The notes below the pieces were generated by a model. The model saw nothing but the letters and a program-made list of their open reading frames with translations. It was not told the origin of the DNA and did not search any database. A program made the translations under genes and the position numbers. From Undaria pinnatifida (taxonomy: Eukaryota; Sar; Phaeophyceae; Laminariales; Alariaceae), in NCBI GenBank assembly GCA_012845835.1, contig JABAKD010000016.1, positions 13,427,507 to 13,491,506 on the forward strand: 64,000 nucleotides of DNA. Reading direction: 5' to 3'. This document shows, piece by piece, positions 24,301-29,309 of the stretch. Each line of letters starts with the position of its first letter. Position 1 is the stretch's first letter.

Positions 24301-27300
24301 TCGTATACGAAGGTGTACAAGAACAACACCCAACAGCCCAAAAGCAGGGGGCCCGGTCAGCCTCATGAAGGGCAGCGAAGGCCGGGCAATGATGAGCGGA
24401 CACTTGCTGGATAGAGGTAGCAATTTTCGGCCAGATTTTTTATTCTGAACGACGTGGCCCCTTAATCCCAAAATTGACGGAAATAACACTCATTTTTTTG
24501 CGATATATATATTATATACCTGGTATCGTATACTGGTATTTGTATACCCAGACCATGGGATTTTTTTATCGGGTCGCCCCTCTTCAACATTATTAAAAAA
24601 ATAGGTTTTGCCTCAGAAGGTCATACAGCTCCTCAAGCAACCACCCTCAGAGGGAAAAAACCATGATTGGTGCCCCCTCTTCTCTTGTTTTTTTTTGTCG
24701 TAACGCCGCAACGGGGGAGAGGGGATACCCTAGCAAGGCCTTAGGGTCGTTCTTAACCACCCTGGTAGGCTTTTTTTTTCTCTCAGTTTCGGGGGGGGAA
24801 ATCTGAATTTGAAGCCTTTTCTTATTTTCCCGCTTTTGGGGAGAAAAACTTTCGGCTCGGCGGAATACGTAAAAAGCTATTTTCCCAAAATTGCAGAAAA
24901 TCTTCCACCAACGCAAAAATTCGGGCAGTCGCGACCAGGCGCAGCGGTGTGGGCCGTGTGAGCCGCGTCGCGTCGCCACTCACCACGGCTTGTACAGGAC
25001 ACACCAATAGGACATCCCCAGGGTCATGCCCTGGCCATGGCTGGTCGTAGACATCGCGGTGGGCTACGAGAGCTCTTTTTGTCCAGTCGTCAGAGCTGCC
25101 TCGCCGCCACCAACTGACGTGATGCTTGGGTTGTTTTCTTTGTCGTCGAGGGCGTCGTAGCGCCAGCAGTTGCTTGCTCATGGCTACGCTCGCGAGGCGC
25201 GGCCGTCGCCTCTCCGGGGGCTGGAGCTCACCTCCGGCAGCACGATGAAGCGGATGGCTTCGACCCGCGCGCGGCTGGTTTTGACGATTCAATGGATGGG
25301 ATAAGCGTTGCAACTTCACAACATACGACAATGTACGACATTACAATGCTATTCGATATGATGCTGTTCAATAAAGGTAGTAGTGGGGATAGTATACGAT
25401 GATATACGATAATGCATGTGACTCGCCGCCGCATCTTTTTCGCGTTTTTCGGAATTTCCCCGGAATCGAGGAGCAAAAAAAAACATGGTGAAGAGCGAGC
25501 TTTACATATTTACACAATACCAAAGCGACGATATGGGAGGTTTGCAAATAGTGTTATGCACAAACAGTGTTTACGGTATTGTACATAGTATTGCATTAAT
25601 CATAGTATTATACATAGTACTATACCAGGTGCGGGGTATTATACACAGTGTTTGATAGCATTAAACATAATGCTACACCTTCATTTCGACTACTGAGCAT
25701 GGGCCACTCGCGCGAAACGGGATTCAATGTATTTTATTGGCGCAGCGAAACAACCAATTCCATGGTATGAAGTGTATTCATCGTGACAACTGTAGGAACA
25801 CCAAGAAGCAACAAAATCTTGTAATAAACTTTGCAGAGGAACAGGGTAGATACTCGCGCTCTGACAGGTGGTCGAAAAAGTGGCTGTTAGTAGCACAAAC
25901 CAAACCGTACAGGGGTATAGCCTTTTTCACAAGCTTTCCTTCGAATCAACCGTCCGACCGATGAACACGCGAAAGTAATAACAACAACCACCACCACCAC
26001 CACCACCACCACCACCACCACCACCACCACAGCAACAACAACCACCACAACAACGTGAAGCTTCTTCGAATCAACCATCCGCGCACCGATCGACGATGAA
26101 CACGCGGAAACGCCTACCCTTAGGTGGCGGTTTCACCCTACCGCGTGCGGCTGCGCGAGCAGTACCAGCACGACAAGCACATCGAGGGAGGAGATATAGT
26201 GATGAGGATGGCCAGGAAACCTTTGAAGGCGTTTCCTAGAGCTCTCGTAAGGGTAAGTGGCAAGAGCCAGCACGTCTTCCCCACCCCGAACCGCGGCGAA
26301 GCGGAAACTTCGTCCAACTCCGCGGCGTCTTTAAGCGGGAACTGATCAAAAGGGGGTGTGCCCCCGCCTTCTTCAGCCAAACGGGGGAGCAGGGAAAAAC
26401 AGGTCCGGGGGGGGTGCCCCACGCGTACTCTTAACCTGCCTCAAAATGCAATAAGGATGCGCTGGCAAGACGCCCACAGCCCATGCAGAGCACTTATTTC
26501 GTGCTTTAAAGACAAGTTGGGCACGTTATTGGGGCTGACGGCACCGTGGCGGAGGAAGGTGCAAAAACGATCGCCCCCCTTGCGACTACAACTTGGGGGG
26601 CTAGACCCCCGCCACTAGAAGTATGTACTACCCGTGTTTGCTACTATTTCCCTCGATTTGACCAAAAAAATGCCCCTGTATGATCGCTTCGGGAAGTTCC
26701 AGAAACAGTACGTTTGAGTAGGTCTCCACGTCACCGTTTAACAGCCCGAGCAGACCCATGAAACGGAACATCGAGTAGTTTCGATCGGAGTTCAACCCGT
26801 AAAACCCACGACACAAAACATGCAAAACATTTTTCAACAAAAGGAGACTGTGTGGTTGATACTCGATGAAACCGACAACGTACGGCCACGGCGTGTCAGC
26901 ACATGGCCGGTCAACGGTCGACAGCCAGCCCAGCCTCTTACGGTTGTATGTTTTATCGAGCACGCACGGTCTCCAGCCGTTTTTAAATAACCGCATTTTT
27001 TACATTTTGCTGTGCCGTGAGTTTTGCGGCGCGAACTGCGATCGCGACTACTCGATGTTCCGTTTCATGGGTCTGTTCGGGCTGTTCAACGGTGACGTGG
27101 AGACCTACTTAGACGTATTTTTGGAGATTCCCAAAGCGATCATAAAGAGGCATGTTTCCTGTCAAATGGAGGGAAATGATGGTAAAAAACGGGCAACATA
27201 CTTACATTTAGTGTAAGTGCGGGGGGCTACCCCCCCCACATTGTGGTCAAAAGGGGGACCTTTTGCACGATCCCGTACCGCGGTGCCGTCGTCCCCAGCA

Positions 27301-28721
27301 AAGTGTCTGAAAATATTTAAGAAGGGTGTACGTGCTCTGCATGGGCTATGGGCGTCTTACCTGGACGTCAAGATTGCATTTTAGGCAGGATGGGTCACGC
27401 GCGGGCACCTCCCCTGGACCTATTTTCCCCTACCCCCCCGTTTAGCTGAAAAAAGCGGGGGCGTACCCCCTCTTGACCAGTTCCCAATGGGGTGTATACC
27501 CCTTTTAGTTTTCCCCCTTTTTAGTACCTTTACCCCGCAGAGGTACCTTTTCGCCTCGGCTCTAGGACCACATCCGTAGACAAAAAAGGGGGGGGGCTAC
27601 GAGCCCCTGTGCCCCCCCTCCAAAATGTATAAACAAGTTATTGTGCAGTACTGACGACCTCCTCCTTTTGGTAAAAACAAAACATGCGCGCGGTATATTC
27701 TCAGGAGGGATGGGAGGCAACTTCAGTTCTCCTCGGCTCCGCCAGCATGTCGTTGATCGACCCCGGCTCGAAAGAAAGAGCGTGCCACGGCGACGGCGGC
27801 GGCGGTGGCGGCGGCTGCAGCGACGGTCAAAATCCTTTGGCGGGGCACAGGTCCGTTGACAGCGAGTCAGTCGGGCTTACGGGAAGGCGCGCGCTCGGAT
27901 GGGAGCACTCCCCGACACCCGACAAACCTTTCATGGACCGCCCGGACGCTGCTGAAGTAGAGCCCACCGTCGGCGGTAGCGTATCTCCTAACACAGATAT
28001 CGTCGCGTTCCCGCGATTAGGGGCCAAGAAGAAGCGCAAGGTAGGGGTACTAACCGGAGGTGCGAGAAAGGGAGCTGCAGCGGCGAAGGGGGGTGGTGGT
28101 GGTGGAGGAGGACGCGGGGGACGGGGCGGCGGAACTAACGCGTCAGGTGCCGCTGCTACTGTGTGTTCTTCCGAAGGCACGCCAGCAAGAGATTCCTCCT
28201 CCGAGGTAGAAACTGGTCGAAAAGATAAACAGGTCGACGACCTTCCAATTAAAGGCGGAACTAGAAGAAAAAATCCACGGCGTGGGCGGCAGCAGCCGCT
28301 CCCGACACAACAACTCAGCAACGAATTAAATCAATCAAAACCCGACGGGAAGAAGACCAACAGCGTTAAGTCGGCGCAAAACCAAGCACGTAGAGAGGAA
28401 ACAGGACGTGGTGGTGGTAGCGGGGACAGAATACGACGAGAGACCCCCTCTGAGCGCGACATCAGCAAGAGCGCAAGACCGGACGGCCCAAGGGGGGGCT
28501 CCAGAGGTGTCATTGAGGGTGGGGGTGAAGGTGGGAGTGAGGGCGGGCGCAGGGGTCGGGGGGGGGAGATCGGAGGGGGGGGGCAGGGTGGGCTTACGGA
28601 GGAGGAGGTTCGACGGCCGGACGAGGAGGGTAGACGTAGATCCAAGGATATGGAGTTCCCCACACAGACCGAGGCGTTACCAGATTGGGTGGACACGATA
28701 AAGGCGAGCTCTTTCCGTTAG
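1..28721 (+). CDS. Large multi-EF-hand calcium-binding protein, 19 exons, 5'-incomplete
   Basis: Nineteen exons chain in phase into 1,664 codons ending in TAG at 28719-28721. Exons: 1-372, 1156-1268, 2760-2844, 3265-3631, 4917-5046, 6003-6351, 7072-7177, 7912-8117, 8941-9164, 10059-10193, 10876-10981, 12270-12380, 14976-15854, 16681-16818, 17318-17593, 19027-19115, 21288-21450, 26124-26252, 27705-28721. Three canonical EF-hand loops are seen (residues counted from base 1): DPNKDGSIDPNE at about 184-195, DTSKDGLISREE at about 642-653 and DKDSSGVIDVTE at about 777-788. Two of the loops exist only after splicing, which strongly supports the joins. Between them lie Lys/Arg/Glu-rich probable coiled coils; exon 13 carries an acidic DDG repeat and exon 19 a Gly/Arg-rich disordered tail. 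A Ca2+-responsive structural or regulatory role is inferred from the EF-hands; no enzyme domain is visible and no named family was recognised. The start codon lies left of the window. Confidence 0.85.
373..1155 (+). other. Introns of the EF-hand gene in which no defined element was seen (first of several)
   Basis: This intron, and those at 6352-7071, 8118-8940 (apart from a run of about 18 G near 8307), 15855-16680 and 16819-17317, show no element I can name. Intron 1269-2759 has an AT-rich GATC/CATA stretch near 1330-1560 plus the 11-bp minisatellite. Intron 3632-4916 holds short palindromic AGCACTATAATAGTGCT-type sequence near 3945 and a copy of a dispersed ACTACTTGGA motif near 4340. Intron 10194-10875 carries a repeat near 10360-10480 that resembles 37620-37760. 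Confidence 0.5.
1156..1268 (+). CDS. EF-hand protein exon 2
   Basis: Acceptor CGCCAG|ATTACC (phase 0), donor ACCAG|GTAAGC (phase 2). It encodes a basic amphipathic segment starting ITIAGLKAIAEKYGRW and continuing with an Ala/Arg/Lys helix (EARAAKAKLAEA), probably coiled coil. Confidence 0.75.
1864..2034 (+). repeat. 11-bp intronic minisatellite
   Basis: About fifteen head-to-tail units of ACTGTGAAGAT with point variants at both ends. Because 11 is not a multiple of 3, all three minus-strand frames read as long FTVSS-like ORFs; these are not genes. Confidence 0.9.
2760..2844 (+). CDS. EF-hand protein exon 3, first half of EF-hand loop 1
   Basis: The acceptor after a pyrimidine tract (CATGCAG|C) is in phase 2 and matches exon 2. 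The exon encodes the entering helix FVLTEEQLDAAVDFL and loop residues DPNKDGS, then the donor AGT|GTGAGT. The loop is completed by exon 4. Confidence 0.9.
3265..3631 (+). CDS. EF-hand protein exon 4, second half of EF-hand loop 1
   Basis: Acceptor CTCCCAG|ATTGAC, donor CACG|GTGAGT (phase 1). It opens with IDPNELMQALKQE, which completes a canonical loop with Asp, Asn, Asp, Gly, Ile, Asp and Glu at positions 1, 3, 5, 6, 8, 9 and 12. A polar, probably disordered linker follows, then a helical end EVESLTAYLVESQQAASL. Confidence 0.9.
4917..5046 (+). CDS. EF-hand protein exon 5
   Basis: Acceptor CTGCGCAG|GC (phase 1, matches exon 4), donor GGAAAG|GTGAGG (phase 2). It encodes an Arg/Ala-rich helix (ADAQTEARNVYRRTAQRLA) and ends ELESNQGWE. 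Joined to the next exon (RNELRRGL) this reads like a degenerate EF-hand lacking Gly at position 6. Confidence 0.8.
5340..5900 (+). repeat. 20-bp intronic minisatellite
   Basis: A long run of units related to ACCCGATACCCTCCGTAGTT, with length variants of 19-20 bp and higher-order blocks of several units that recur within the array. It lies in intron 5047-6002. The apparent + strand ORF here is repeat-derived. Confidence 0.9.
6003..6351 (+). CDS. EF-hand protein exon 6
   Basis: The acceptor GGGTAG|G restores the frame from exon 5; donor CTCCAG|GTGAGG, phase 0. It encodes 116 residues, including an acidic helical stretch (DDWTEHDIDKLFYGLDML) and a mixed segment ending KSMLPLFERLQ. No known motif is recognised. 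The acceptor has a weak pyrimidine tract, so its left border is less certain than most. Confidence 0.75.
7072..7177 (+). CDS. EF-hand protein exon 7
   Basis: After an in-frame stop at 6991, the only AG before the coding segment is at 7070-7071, so the start is fixed there (phase 0). Donor CTCAAG|GTAAGC, phase 1. It encodes SYMKEKGMRMGQLFELMVAW and an acidic tail. Confidence 0.75.
7640..7809. mobile_element. MITE family B copy
   Basis: Short inverted ends (GGGGCGTTCC at the left, GGGACGCCCC at the right) enclose about 150 bp with inner motifs GTGCCAGCCCAATATACCGG and CACTATTC that recur at 35021-35190 and 46360-46400. It is non-coding and lies in intron 7178-7911, ending about 100 bp before the next acceptor. 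Confidence 0.7.
7912..8117 (+). CDS. EF-hand protein exon 8
   Basis: Acceptor GTCTCTTCAG|GA (phase 1, matches exon 7), donor GAGGAG|GTGAGA (phase 0). It has a Pro/Ser/Arg linker, then FRAVLLSLRTGGLTGAERAR, then a strongly charged Lys/Asp/Glu helix (KADEKSDKKAKEDKKAAQD), probably coiled coil. Confidence 0.85.
8941..9164 (+). CDS. EF-hand protein exon 9, first part of EF-hand loop 2
   Basis: Acceptor ATCTGTAG|GAA (phase 0), donor ATCTAG|GTAAGA (phase 2). It encodes a helical region and the entering helix of an EF-hand (IRVTELFNAMDTSKDGLIS). The loop is cut by the intron within its tenth codon. Confidence 0.9.
9486..9650. mobile_element. Degenerate MITE family A copy
   Basis: Shares GCCGCATACTGCCACT-like, GGTTGTTCCC and CGGCACTAC inner motifs and end sequence with the better copies at 35957-36140 and 44600-44828, but its ends have diverged. 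It lies in intron 9165-10058. Confidence 0.55.
10059..10193 (+). CDS. EF-hand protein exon 10, end of EF-hand loop 2
   Basis: Acceptor TTGAACAG|G completes an Arg codon and supplies EE, giving loop DTSKDGLISREE followed by the exiting helix LKEGLEVIAKAA. A very basic/acidic helix (ECRKRRKLAAALAREEEE) follows. Donor AAAA|GTAAGA, phase 2. Confidence 0.9.
10876..10981 (+). CDS. EF-hand protein exon 11
   Basis: Acceptor GAAACAG|G (phase 2, matches exon 10), donor CTTAAG|GTGGGC (phase 0). It encodes a basic stretch, MAADGSG, and a helix KVLRRINEHLVRTGLK. Confidence 0.8.
10992..11170. mobile_element. Degenerate MITE family A copy
   Basis: The right end reads GCACTATAGAGGGACCACC, as in family A. 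Inner motifs for the family are present in inverted order. It lies in intron 10982-12269. Confidence 0.5.
12270..12380 (+). CDS. EF-hand protein exon 12
   Basis: Acceptor GTGCCAG|GTGATG after a T-rich tract, donor AGGGAG|GTGAGT; both in phase 0. It encodes VMDSFNSFTLRDSLNLTMAE and the helix preceding EF-hand 3 (EVAVSLIDGLDLTRRE). Confidence 0.85.
13675..14010 (+). repeat. 31-bp intronic minisatellite
   Basis: About eleven units containing ATTAGGCTATATTTTCCACT followed by GAGATAGCA. A variant pair (ATTAGGGTATATTTTTCACT) recurs at both ends, which points to amplification of a two-unit block. It lies in intron 12381-14975. Confidence 0.9.
14330..14810 (+). repeat. Degenerate repeat of about 65 bp
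   Basis: At least five spaced copies of GCGTTTAGGCTCTGTGCCT with related flanks (CAAACTGGACTT-like and TTTGTTGG). Units have diverged more than in the neighbouring 31-bp array, so this looks older. It lies in intron 12381-14975, just before the EF-hand 3 exon. Confidence 0.75.
14976..15854 (+). CDS. EF-hand protein exon 13: EF-hand loop 3 and DDG-repeat region
   Basis: Acceptor GGGACAG|GTGCGA, donor GAACAG|GTAAGC; both in phase 0. It opens with VRSVSRFLDKDSSGVIDVTE, a complete canonical EF-hand loop. A Ser/Gln-rich linker leads to an acidic tract built of repeated short units rich in D-D-G with Arg/Lys/His (about 15345-15665), then a helical end with LVAFEEAFRQF. The tract is an in-frame minisatellite inside coding sequence and is probably disordered. 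Confidence 0.9.
15345..15665 (+). repeat. Coding minisatellite (DDG-type units) in exon 13
   Basis: Imperfect 15- to 30-bp units of the GGGATGACGGGGCT type are translated in frame as acidic D-D-G blocks with Arg, Lys or His. The unit length keeps the frame, and the same stretch is also open in other frames on both strands because of its composition. Confidence 0.85.
16681..16818 (+). CDS. EF-hand protein exon 14
   Basis: Acceptor after a T-run (GGGAAG|GCGAGC), donor CTCCAG|GTGAAG; both in phase 0. It encodes ASADKVAEWLRSSRTFGRAP and a Gln/Glu/Arg helix (QMTDRQRLEAELKNKLQ) that looks like coiled coil. Confidence 0.85.
17318..17593 (+). CDS. EF-hand protein exon 15, Trp-containing coiled coil
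   Basis: Acceptor CACTTCAG|GAA, donor GAGAG|GTGAGG; both in phase 0. It has two short blocks with spaced Trp in basic helices (HWEEWVARK and FAAWVREKDR) separated by a Gly/Asp linker and a long Arg/Glu helix. W..K-type helical blocks of this kind occur in coiled-coil proteins of cilia; that comparison is only suggestive. Confidence 0.85.
17594..19026 (+). other. Intron with decayed coding-like sequence
   Basis: A 192-codon + strand ORF (18155-18733) and two minus-strand ORFs of 65-68 codons (18487-18847) overlap here. One of the latter ends with a polar, protein-like stretch (KHEAQEETKRLFEKQEKDG). None matches a family I know. Remains of an unidentified element are possible, but chance cannot be excluded. 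Confidence 0.25.
19027..19115 (+). CDS. EF-hand protein exon 16
   Basis: The acceptor after a long pyrimidine tract (CTGCCGCAG|AAACGT) is in phase 0; donor AAACAG|GTGTGT, phase 2. It encodes KRRAMASHGPNNIQ and INSKLRDARLVIPN. It shares the tetrapeptide MASH with the next exon. Confidence 0.75.
19350..19955 (-). other. Decayed-looking coding region of unknown class in intron 16
   Basis: Two overlapping minus-strand ORFs of 201 and 100 codons fill about 600 bp of intron 19116-21287. Parts read like real protein (for example RDFAYERRKKYKAG and TYEMLFMLHHVARLHH). No family was recognised and no ends were found, so it is reported only as a possible fossil gene or element. Confidence 0.25.
20785..20945 (+). 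repeat. 24-bp A-rich minisatellite
   Basis: About six to seven units of the AAAACAAATAAAAGAGATCC type, with diverged units at both ends, in intron 19116-21287. Confidence 0.8.
21288..21450 (+). CDS. EF-hand protein exon 17
   Basis: After an in-frame stop at 21250, only the AG at 21286-21287 gives the phase needed by exon 16. Donor ACGAGG|GTAAGT, phase 0. It encodes MASHNPSTHAIYGSLAPSS, then GGKHTIRVLSKAERKALGLA. Decayed copies of its parts lie about 550-730 bp upstream and about 140 bp downstream. Confidence 0.75.
21588..21640 (+). pseudogene. Decayed partial duplicate of EF-hand protein exon 17
   Basis: The sequence from GGCGGCAAGC through GTCACGAGG repeats the two ends of the 3' half of exon 17 with its middle missing. 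It keeps a donor-like GAGG|GTGAGC and similar downstream intron sequence (AGCGCGTGAGG). A weaker copy of the exon's 5' half lies at about 20560-20735. No acceptor fits, and inclusion would break the frame. Confidence 0.55.
21715..22164 (-). other. Unidentified 149-codon ORF in intron 17
   Basis: The ORF is open on the minus strand inside intron 21451-26123 and reads as plausible protein (SFNSFNLAMGITNGLVSY; GGKVIETRERNWGYPPP). It has no recognisable domain, signal peptide or partner. It could be a nested gene fragment or part of a lost element. Confidence 0.25.
22415..22890 (+). repeat. Tandem pair of a dispersed repeat of about 230 bp
   Basis: Two diverged direct copies (about 22415-22690 and 22695-22890) share GAGCTCCTCACAC, ACTTCGAA.CATTCGTTCG and CGCTATAGAGG motifs. 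A third copy lies at 48130-48410. No coding potential is visible; probably a non-autonomous element. Confidence 0.65.
24822..25331 (-). other. GC-rich coding-like patch in intron 17
   Basis: A minus-strand ORF of 169 codons lies over a patch richer in G+C than its AT-rich surroundings. It has a donor-like GTG|GTGAGT after about 25000 and protein-like pieces (RALVAHRDVYDQPWPGHDPG). A second minus frame is also open (EATAAPRERSHEQATAGA). No family was recognised; it may be an exon of an unknown nested gene. Confidence 0.25.
25988..26030 (+). repeat. (CCA)n microsatellite
   Basis: About fourteen CCA/ACC units, flanked by AAC-rich sequence, 90 bp upstream of exon 18. Confidence 0.95.
26124..26252 (+). 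CDS. EF-hand protein exon 18
   Basis: Acceptor CCCTTAG|GTGGCG, donor GTAAGG|GTAAGT; both in phase 0. It encodes SPYRVRLREQYQHDKHIEGG and RMARKPLKAFPRALVR. It lies between two long introns, the second filled by a foldback element. Confidence 0.8.
26337..27485. mobile_element. Foldback element with inverted arms of about 0.5 kb, inside intron 18
   Basis: The left arm (26337 to about 26843) and right arm (about 26985-27485) are inverted copies. The outer ends read GGGAACTG..CAAA/GAGGGGGT and its reverse complement. The arms share G-runs, GCCCATGCAGAGCAC and a stretch that encodes related peptides in both: (N/C)DR(N/D)YSMFRFMG followed by GDVETY and a Leu/Pro-rich end. The loop is about 140 bp. 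The arms have diverged at many sites, so the element is old. No transposase was found and no target duplication is clear. Splicing removes it with intron 26253-27704. Confidence 0.8.
27705..28721 (+). CDS. EF-hand protein terminal exon, Gly/Arg-rich tail
   Basis: The acceptor after a mixed tract (TTCTCAG|GAGGGA) is in phase 0. It encodes 338 residues to the TAG stop. After a short folded-looking start (GWEATSVLLGSASMSLIDPG) it is low complexity: poly-Gly runs, RGG-like pieces, a basic patch KKKRKV that resembles a nuclear localisation signal, and a final LPDWVDTIKASSFR. It is probably disordered; the signal-like patch may be chance in a Lys-rich context. Confidence 0.85.
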   Translation, partial: EGWEATSVLLGSASMSLIDPGSKERACHGDGGGGGGGCSDGQNPLAGHRSVDSESVGLTGRRALGWEHSPTPDKPFMDRPDAAEVEPTVGGSVSPNTDIVAFPRLGAKKKRKVGVLTGGARKGAAAAKGGGGGGGGRGGRGGGTNASGAAATVCSSEGTPARDSSSEVETGRKDKQVDDLPIKGGTRRKNPRRGRQQPLPTQQLSNELNQSKPDGKKTNSVKSAQNQARREETGRGGGSGDRIRRETPSERDISKSARPDGPRGGSRGVIEGGGEGGSEGGRRGRGGEIGGGGQGGLTEEEVRRPDEEGRRRSKDMEFPTQTEALPDWVDTIKASSFR

Positions 28722-28837
28722 CTTTTATGCCTGTTTAGTTGCTGTAGCTATTGACGAGTGGTCGAAGTTTATATTGAAACGTTTTTCGTCGGTAGGCAAG
28801 AAATGAAAATGATCGTCTCCCTAGAACGTCAGTAACA

Positions 28838-29059
28838 ATGAATGCCTTCAAACAGTGTAATCTAACATTTCCCCCCACCCCCTATAATATTGGTTCGAAC
28901 TGTCTGCTGGCGAGGATGTTCCTCTTACGAATTTTCGTTCAGCTGCGCCTCATCAGCTCGCTCGGCATGTGCGCCAAGGGTTGCGAGGTCGCGGGCATGA
29001 TATTGATAGGACCCAAGCGCATGAAGCCGAATGGGCAAGACTTCCTGTTGGTTGTATAG
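28838..29059 (+). other. Possible gene fragment ending at a palindrome
   Basis: A 73-codon ORF whose last part (CEVAGMILIGPKRMKPNGQD) reads like real protein. Its end overlaps the left arm of the 80-bp palindrome. Family unknown. Confidence 0.3.
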
Positions 29060-29125
29060 CACTACCCACTGGCCCACGTAGTCACGTGACTACGTGGGCC
29101 AGTGGGTAGTGCTATATAACCAACA
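29046..29125. repeat. 80-bp near-perfect palindrome
   Basis: Two 40-bp arms meet at GTCAC|GTGAC (29085/29086). The inner 27 bp on each side are exact complements, and the whole arm has one mismatch (GTTGGTTGTATA against GTTGGTTATATA). There is no spacer, so it could extrude as a cruciform or fold as a hairpin in RNA. Confidence 0.95.
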
Positions 29126-29309
29126 AAAGATATTTTGCGACTACATAACCAACACTTCCAAATTTGACGAGCGTTTTGCGCGACTTGAACCGTGCCATGT
29201 GCCATGCTCCGATGCACAGGGTCTTCCTACCGACGATCCGTACCAGCAGGGGGACGACTTCGAGCAGGATGACGACGAAGACCAAGAAAAAAAGAAGTCC
29301 AACCCCTAG
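29094..29309 (+). other. Possible gene fragment with acidic C-terminus
   Basis: A 71-codon ORF starting inside the right palindrome arm. The part after NTSKFDERFARLEP is protein-like and ends in an acidic, Lys-capped tail (DFEQDDDEDQEKKKSNP). Acidic ends like this are seen in some transposases, but no domain supports that here. Confidence 0.3.

Noticed and set aside
24249-24312. A possible extra exon in EF-hand intron 17 (T-rich acceptor, reads SLLKPALSKEDYNSGAIFVY, donor GAAG|GTGTAC)
   Set aside because: Its length is 64 bp, and inclusion between two phase-0 borders would shift the frame into a stop in exon 18. Skipping it keeps the frame through to the terminal exon.
25988-26030. A short regular array considered as CRISPR-like
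   Set aside because: It is a plain CCA microsatellite. No spacers or cas genes occur, and the genome is eukaryotic.
27827-28696. Minus-strand Pro/Ser-rich ORFs of 164 and 121 codons
   Set aside because: They are antisense readings of the Gly/Arg-rich terminal exon of the EF-hand gene.
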